A stretch of DNA of 30,486 nucleotides from Nemertoderma westbladi (Eukaryota; Xenacoelomorpha; Nemertodermatida; Nemertodermatidae): NCBI GenBank assembly GCA_032718475.1, contig JAUCBJ010003820.1:1-30486 (forward strand), read 5' to 3'. Below are positions 25,205 to 30,486 of this stretch, one piece after another (position 1 is the first letter of the stretch; every line of letters begins with the position of its first letter). The notes beneath the pieces are model-generated. The model was given only the letters and a program-made list of their open reading frames with translations. It was not told the DNA's origin and ran no database searches. The translations under genes were made by a program, and so were the position numbers.

Positions 25205-25562
25205 TACACCATAAACCGTAATATAGTGTCATTTCCTGATGACACGGACCTCCCCCAGATTTTTCTACAAATCTTTATCATATTGCTTGAAATTTGAAAC
25301 ACAACTAGTTCCACTTACCGTGGTTGTTACAATGAAGCCGGAATTTTCGATTTCGCCTTAAAATTTTTTTTATACGCTTATAAAATAAATTAAAGGCAAA
25401 ATCTAAAATTCCGGCTTCATGGGGTCATCGACGGTGTGTGGAACTAGTTGTGTTTCAAATTTCAAGCAATATGATAAAGATTTGTAGAAAAATCTGTGGG
25501 GGGGGGGGGGGGGGGGGGGTCCGTGTCGTCAGAAATGACACTATATTACGGGACATGGTGTA
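25205..25562. mobile_element. 358-base foldback element (family D)
   Basis: The left arm begins TACACCATAAACCGTAATAT and the right arm is its inverse, ending ATGGTGTA. Arms run about 155 bases each and remain closely matched. They include CACAACTAGTTCCAC and GAAGCCGGAATTTT, with a short AT-rich loop near 25363-25392. The right arm has about 22 G where the left arm has only CCCCC, so one arm has undergone a homopolymer expansion. No coding capacity. TA at both ends may be a target duplication. The terminal TACACCAT is shared with family A. Confidence 0.82.
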
Positions 25563-26065
25563 CTGTACATACTGTATTTAAATAAAATAAAATGAAATTG
25601 AAATAAATCATTTTCCTTTTAAATCAAGGCATCCTGGAATTTTAATTATAGAGTTGCATAGTGATAAAACATGATTATCGTAGCTTCTGTATTTGAATGA
25701 CATTGAAGCTGCAAGGAGCAAACAGTCGGATTACGGAGATTAAGACCCATTTTAATATCAATGATCGATAACTGATGTGTCACATTATTATTCACACATA
25801 CGGAAAAGTACGAATTCGAGGTAATGAGGAATAATTATTACTTGAATGGCCTGGCCAGGCAGATGGTGATCTACCAATGGCTGGTCAGGAGTAGAGTGTT
25901 CTATGTCCACTCTGAGTGCACTTCACTGCGACCTGCACTTGGCAGCAGGGGTACAGGGCATGACCCAGCAGATGAGCTGCACAGCCAATGGTGGGTCATG
26001 TGCACCAGAGTAGATATGGGTGATGGGCCTCATATCTGACTCCACTGCGACACCCACCTTGTGGA

Positions 26066-26761
26066 ATGGCAAACCAGGGTGTGGTATTTGCTCCGAGAGC
26101 TGACTCGGCAAAAAAGCACCCCCCAACCCCCACTATAGATTACATTAGTAATGCGGAGGTCTGGCCACTAGAGGCCAGTGGAATTACCGGACACAATAGG
26201 CCTCACAGGAGTCAGTTATCTCCTGACCGGCTGCCTGTCTCACCCCCTACTGGAGAGAGAGCAGTCAACAATTCTTTGAGTCCCTTTCCTGATGACCTTT
26301 CTGGCCCAAACCCTGGGTCACCAGGGAGGCCAGATTGTGAGGGGGAGAGGGATTCTGGAGTTGGAGGCTACTCTCATGTTCCACCCCGACCAACAAAGCC
26401 ATTGGTGAATCTGAGGCAAGTCACTAGACTAGCCTCAGTAAACACCCTAACACTCGGGTCCCCAATGCGACAAGGTGAGCTGACCGCCTTGGCAGATAAG
26501 CTTTCTCTTAGCGCAGTGGGTGTTCAAGAGCACCCAGCTGGACAGACTGGTGAGGTTCTGATTAAGGACATGGGGGGCGGTTGGCGACTCGCCCTCGCGT
26601 CAGCAGATGATATTGGCAATGGTGGAATTGGTCTATTGATGAATCCAACTGCACATGCAGCATTGGACAAAATAGACCAAGTCTCTAACCGCATCATCCG
26701 TTGCCACTTCTCATGGTCTGGAAGACTGGCTAAGAAGTTTCCTCTAGTGTTGACCCTGTAG
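26066..26761 (+). pseudogene. LINE copy 3: N-terminal region and first half of endonuclease
   Basis: This open segment encodes a Pro/Ser/Gly-rich leader and then the start of an exonuclease-endonuclease-phosphatase domain. VNTLTLGSPMRQGELTAL holds the usual N-T-L strand, and AVGVQEHP carries the metal-binding glutamate. It runs out of frame after KKFP because about 31 bases present in copy 1 (the strand reading IVCYSP) are missing here. The true upstream start may lie before 26066, because the 5' frame is broken by a stop near 26038. Confidence 0.8.
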
Positions 26762-26766
26762 AGGAG

Positions 26767-27189
26767 GTGGAAAATTTCTACCTCAATCTACAAGCAGCTA
26801 CTGATGGAGTGGATCAGCATGCATTCTTAACATTCCTGGGCGACTTTAATGCAAGTCTGCATCAATCACCTACATCGCCCTGGGTCTATTGCAATAGTGT
26901 TAACCGAAATTCCATCCATCTTCAGGATTTTATCTCTGGAAATGGATTGTTTTCGGCTGGAACCCAGTTCAAGAAGCGAACTGGAAAGCTATGGACTCAT
27001 AGTAGACCCAGTGGTCACAAGTCCGAGATAGACCATATTCTGATTCGTAGGAAATACAGGAGCTCTATACAAGACTGTAATGCATTTACACTTCGACCCT
27101 TCTCCAGTGATCACCGCCTTATTGTGGCCAAGGTAAGACTTAGTCTGCGTGCTAGCAGAACAACGAAATCTGCCTTGCAGATGGCATGA
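26767..27189 (+). pseudogene. LINE copy 3: second half of endonuclease
   Basis: This segment contains GDFNA at 26839-26853 (catalytic Asp and Asn), KSEIDHILIRR and SSDHRLI (catalytic Asp-His pair). It ends at a stop caused by a frame change near 27178, where copy 1 reads through in the same frame. All visible catalytic motifs of the second half are intact. Confidence 0.85.
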
Positions 27190-27643
27190 CTGGTCCTCTC
27201 TGTTGCAACAGCCAAGTGTGAGATCCAGCTTCACACTACAGCTGAGCAGCAGGTACGAGGTTCTTGCCTCTGAGGCCGCAGATCACTGTGAGGGCTATAC
27301 TGCCTTCACAGAAGCAGTTAAGTTAGCAGCTGCAGAAACAGTTCCTGTATACCCTCGAAACAGAAAAAGGGCCCCCTGGACTGACAACAAAATTCAGAAG
27401 TGCCGGAATGACCTCTATATGGCGCAGAAAGAGTCCCGACTCAAACAGACTACAGCGGCCAAGAATGCAGTTAAGGCTGCATCTAGGTCCCTGAACAGGC
27501 AGTACTCTGTTAATCTACAGGAGCTAATAAACCAACAGGTTGATGCCATCAATGATGCTGATGACAGCAGGCAATCATCCCAGGCATGGAAATCGATCAA
27601 CTCTGCTTACTGGGCGGAAAAGCCAACCAACCACCAAGGTTAA
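27190..27643 (+). pseudogene. LINE copy 3: linker between endonuclease and reverse transcriptase
   Basis: In the +2 frame relative to the preceding segment, this encodes WHDWSSLLQQPSVRSSF and a charged helical linker (KESRLKQTTAAKNAVKAASR), ending near AYWAEKPTN. The frame is lost at a tandem AACC duplication in CCAACCAACCACC at about 27625-27636. Removing one unit would connect it to the reverse-transcriptase frame. Confidence 0.8.
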
Positions 27644-29327
27644 GGCTGAATCACCAGCCGATCGCCTCAATGGTTGGAAAGCCCACTTTGAAAAGCTCCT
27701 CAATAATGACAGGGTATTGCCTGATAACTTTATAGAAGTAAAAGTGTCTGAGTCTGTACTCCCAGATATTCCCATTGGCGATATCTCCTTTGCAGAAGTG
27801 AAGGCTGCTGCAAAGAGCATTAAGACCAATCGTGCCAGTGGAGTAGATGGTGTTCCCCCTGAGGTCTTTAAAATACCTGAGTGTTTAAAGCTCATCTATC
27901 CCATCATAGTAGACATGTACCGAACAACAAGAGTCCCACAAGAAATGAAAACAAATAAGTTGGTGCCAGTTCCCAAGAAGGGCAACCTAACACTCTATGG
28001 TTCTTTTCGGGGAATCTCATTGATCTCGATTGCTGCAAAGCTATACAATAGGATTCTATTAAATCGCATCAGGGATCCCATTGAGAGACTGCTCCGTGGA
28101 AATCAGAATGGGTTCCATAAAGGTCGTGGGACCATGGAGCCCATTTTGGCACTTAGAAGGATAATTGAAGAGTTATCAAAAAAGAAAGACAGGCATCTGG
28201 CTGTTATCTTTGTTGACTTCTTCAAGGCCTTTGATTCAGTCTCTCGCTCACGTATGTTCAGCATACTTTCATTATATGGGATTCCTGATGAAATTATTGC
28301 AGCAATCAGATCAGTATACGATGGTTCGACAACATTTGTGTCTACTGTTGACGGTGACACAGAACCATTTGAAGTGTTATGGGGCGTCCTCCAAGGAGAC
28401 ACACTTGCACCATTCTTGTTCATTATTGTGGTTGACTATGTTCTACGCATGTCCTTAGATCATTATAATGATGATGGGGTGATGATAACTCCACCTACTG
28501 GCTCCAGAAGTCGAGGAAATCCTGCCAAGTACCTAACTGATCTAGACTTTGCTGATGACTTAGGAGTACTCTCAGAATCATTAGAGGGAGCCCAACGGCT
28601 CCTCAGCTCATTAGAACATGCTGCTTCTAGTGTTGGTCTTTTTATTAACTCCAGAAAGACCAAAATTCTGACAGTTAACTTTGAAAGTCCTCAGCAAGTC
28701 TCTGATCGGATGAGCATAAGCTCAAAGGATGGTATGCTTGAGCATGTGGACGACTTCTGTTACCTGGGATCATGGATCCGGAAGTCAGGTGAGGACCTTC
28801 GAATACGTAAGGGAAAGGCATGGGCAGCCTTGAATAGGCTTTCCAGGATTTGGAAGTCACCGAGAATTAATCGGAAACTTAAGGTCCGATTATTTAGAGC
28901 AGCAGTAGTTCCAGTACTCCTCTACGGGAGTCCATGCTGGGCTCTAACTGCTGAGGACACCAAATCTCTGGATGGCACATTCACAAGAATGCTACGCCGG
29001 GTTCATTGTGTCAAGTACAATGCACACATCTCCAACCAGACACTATATAACATTGGAGGTGTCTCATTGGTTCCCCCAAGCTTGACACTAGAACAAAATC
29101 GCCTCCGCTTTGCAGGACATTGCTTTCGCCGTGAGGATCAGCCAGTGCATAATCTTGTACTTTGGCAGCCTCATGGAGTGAATAAGCATGGTGGACAGCC
29201 CATGACTTTCTTGAGACGCATCTTAAAGGACACTGGCCTTAAAGATGCGGATGATCTAGCAAATGTCATGGGTGATAGGGAGTTGTGGCGGTGCAATTTT
29301 GTTGACAAGCCGGCACAGCATTCTTAA
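27640..29327 (+). pseudogene. LINE copy 3: reverse transcriptase and carboxy terminus
   Basis: This is an uninterrupted frame of over 560 codons from the true linker junction to TAA at 29325-29327. Codons before about 27640 in this frame are not part of the protein. Landmarks include RASGVDGVPPEVFK, LVPVPKKGN, YGSFRGISLISIAAKLYNRI, VDFFKAFDSVSR, LQGDTLAPFLF and FADDL (FADD at 28548-28559). GLFINSRKTKILTVN, CYLGSWIRKSGED and the end block RLRFAGHCFRREDQP follow. The catalytic aspartates of F-x-D and FADD are present. This domain alone looks intact, so the element may have been active not long ago. Confidence 0.9.
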
Positions 29328-29355
29328 AAATGCAGCTGCAATGCAGCATGCCGAT

Positions 29356-29380
29356 CCTAGTAGTAGTAGTAGTAGTAGGT
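29356..29380. repeat. TAG microsatellite at the LINE 3' end
   Basis: About eight TAG units directly follow CCGATCC. The other RTE-like copies end the same way with three or four units (16589-16597 and 20046-20054). Confidence 0.85.
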
Positions 29381-29387
29381 AGCAGAA

Positions 29388-29471
29388 GTCGTCTACATGG
29401 TTAACAATGCCATGCAACGACTGGCCAAAGTTGTCTACATGGCTAACAATGCCATGTAAAGACTGGCCATA
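29388..29471. repeat. 42-base tandem duplication
   Basis: Two units beginning GTCGTCTACATGG and GTTGTCTACATGG, each with TAACAATGCCATG and GACTGGCC, lie head to tail. They differ at about five positions. They lie just past the LINE tail. Confidence 0.82.
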
Positions 29472-30204
29472 CTAATGGTGTATGTCATGCTTAGAGTAAT
29501 CCAAGTTTAGAGTCTGAATTTTGATTTTTGTAGCATTTACAAATAGACATGCAGCCTGGACGATGAATAGTTAGGCACTATTCAAACATGCCATTAAACA
29601 TACATGGTGCCACACCAAATCGGACAATCTGACACATACACTTGGACACTGGGATATATCCACTCCGACAATCGGGCACAGGGGCATATCCAATCGAGCA
29701 CCGGGTCATACAGTAGGCCTACCTACAATACAATGGTAAACATATTTGAATCTGCTGCAAACTACAAATAATTTCCATGACCCGTTTTAATTTCGTCACG
29801 ACATTAGGTCAGGAAAAGAAAATGCTTTCAACAAATCGGAAGAAATAGGCGGCCTCAAAGAAACTAGAATTACTTTCGTTTGAAACATAATAATGTTGGA
29901 GTTTACGGAAGGGCACATGTGATTGACGGGTGGAAATTTAATAATACTAGAGAAGCCAATAACACAAAGGATAATTGTATCGATCTCGGCTTTATCGTGA
30001 TAATATAAACTGGTGGAAAGGAGTTGCACCTGCTGTCTCCATGGGAATATAGAAACAAACAAGCTGCATTAGCCAATTAAATAATGTTTCTATAACAATT
30101 ATGATTAATTAGTAGTCACAACATAATAATATTCAATTAATTCTGTCATTAATTTTATTAATTGCTTTATTATATAATTGTATATCAGTTAGTTATCTGT
30201 AAGT
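29472..30204. other. Intergenic region before the EF-hand gene
   Basis: No gene is supported. About 29620-29710 has degenerate repeats of CGGACAATC/GGACACTGGG/ATATCCA type. The 140 bases before the EF-hand start are very AT-rich and presumably contain its promoter and 5' UTR. No specific element is called. Confidence 0.45.
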
Positions 30205-30305
30205 ATGGTTGAATTTACTGATGCAGAACTGAGAGCAATATTTAACGCCCTAGATAAAAGCCGAGATCAGAAAATAGACAAAGCTGAATTGGCTGACGCT
30301 ATGAG
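30205..30305 (+). CDS. First coding exon of a small EF-hand calcium-binding protein
   Basis: ATG at 30205 opens 33 codons plus 2 bases: MVEFTDAELRAIFNALDKSR, then DQKIDKAELADAMR. The loop D-K-S-R-D-Q-K-I-D-K-A-E has acidic or oxygen-bearing residues at positions 1, 3 and 5, Ile at 8 and Glu at 12. This is a canonical calcium-binding EF-hand loop between two helices, as in calmodulin and troponin C relatives. The exon ends at GAG|GTACAG. The product would be cytosolic and bind calcium. An acceptor at 30401-30402 gives a second exon that stops after nine codons, so either the protein is tiny or the real second exon lies beyond the window. Confidence 0.75.
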
Positions 30306-30402
30306 GTACAGCATTCTATTAGTCACCATTCCATAACTATTTTTAACTTAATATAAATGAAATAATAATACTTTACATTATTAAATATATTTATTATTTT
30401 AG

Positions 30403-30430
30403 GGGTGTTGTCAATTCAATACCATATTAA
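30403..30430 (+). CDS. Possible second exon of the EF-hand gene (short, ends at stop)
   Basis: After ATTTATTATTTTAG the sequence joins exon 1 in phase 2, completing AGG and reading GVVNSIPY before TAA at 30428-30430. That would make a 42-residue protein with one EF-hand. EF-hands usually work in pairs, so this acceptor may not be used, or the protein may dimerise. The intron would be 97 bases. Low confidence. Confidence 0.35.
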
Positions 30431-30486
30431 ATATGATATTGATCTATGATATGCTGATATATGATATTCAGAAATTGAAACACTAT

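Larger units (their letters stand above)
25845..29380 (+). mobile_element. Near-full-length RTE-like LINE (copy 3)
   Basis: A GC-richer 5' part (from about 25845) precedes one ancestral reading frame, now broken into segments, and a 3' end of about eight TAG repeats roughly 30 bases after the stop. A single ORF plus a very short 3' UTR ending in a simple repeat fits RTE-type LINEs. The layout is an N-terminal low-complexity Pro/Ser-rich region, an apurinic-like endonuclease, a reverse transcriptase and a carboxy-terminal extension with an H-C-F-R-R-E motif. Three frame breaks make it inactive as read: about 31 bases lost near 26743, a one-base change near 27178 and a 4-base AACC duplication near 27628. 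The 5' end and any target duplication are uncertain. Confidence 0.88.

Overview
This window is animal nuclear DNA, almost certainly from an invertebrate. It is AT-rich, its genes are split by GT-AG introns with matching phases, and it holds many decayed non-LTR retrotransposons, short inverted-repeat elements and long G/C homopolymers. I cannot fix the phylum. The receptor families and RTE-like LINEs would suit a lophotrochozoan, a basal deuterostome or a similar animal.

Three host genes can be supported. (1) At 266-1283 (+) lies the terminal exon of a pentameric ligand-gated ion channel. It lacks the cysteines of the Cys-loop and has an M3-M4 linker of only about 8-10 residues, both traits of the prokaryotic-type channels. 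(2) From 20865 down to 5814 (-) lie eight exons of a single-pass receptor: signal peptide, ANF-receptor type ligand-binding domain, a juxtamembrane CGFD...C motif and a transmembrane helix. All eight join in frame. This is the extracellular half of a receptor guanylate cyclase or natriuretic-peptide-receptor-like protein. The kinase-homology and cyclase domains were not found and would lie to the left of the window or be absent. (3) At 30205 (+) begins a small EF-hand protein.

The rest is mostly mobile DNA, much of it inside the receptor introns. An old RTE-like LINE fragment (about 3958-5176) is split by a truncated copy of a poly-G-ended inverted-repeat element, whose full copy is at 1794-2496. 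Intron 2 (18613 to 11149) holds a 1.29 kb terminal-inverted-repeat element with a nested palindromic element. It also holds a LINE carboxy-terminal fragment and a Ty3/gypsy-like gag fragment cut in two by a 5'-truncated RTE-like LINE with a 13-bp target-site duplication. Intron 1 holds a 51-bp (17-codon) minisatellite split by another LINE fragment. Upstream of the receptor start are a tRNA-like SINE fragment, further inverted-repeat elements, another LINE fragment, a 358-bp foldback element and a near-full-length RTE-like LINE (about 25845-29380) with three frame breaks.

Points that most deserve follow-up: the Cys-less channel and its lysine-bearing M2 helix; the opposite-strand arrangement of channel and receptor; a signal-peptide-like possible alternative first exon in receptor intron 2; the minisatellite that is open on both strands and in frame with receptor exon 1; and the long G/C tracts found at or in several structurally different inverted-repeat elements. 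I saw no CRISPR array, operon, rRNA or intact tRNA gene.
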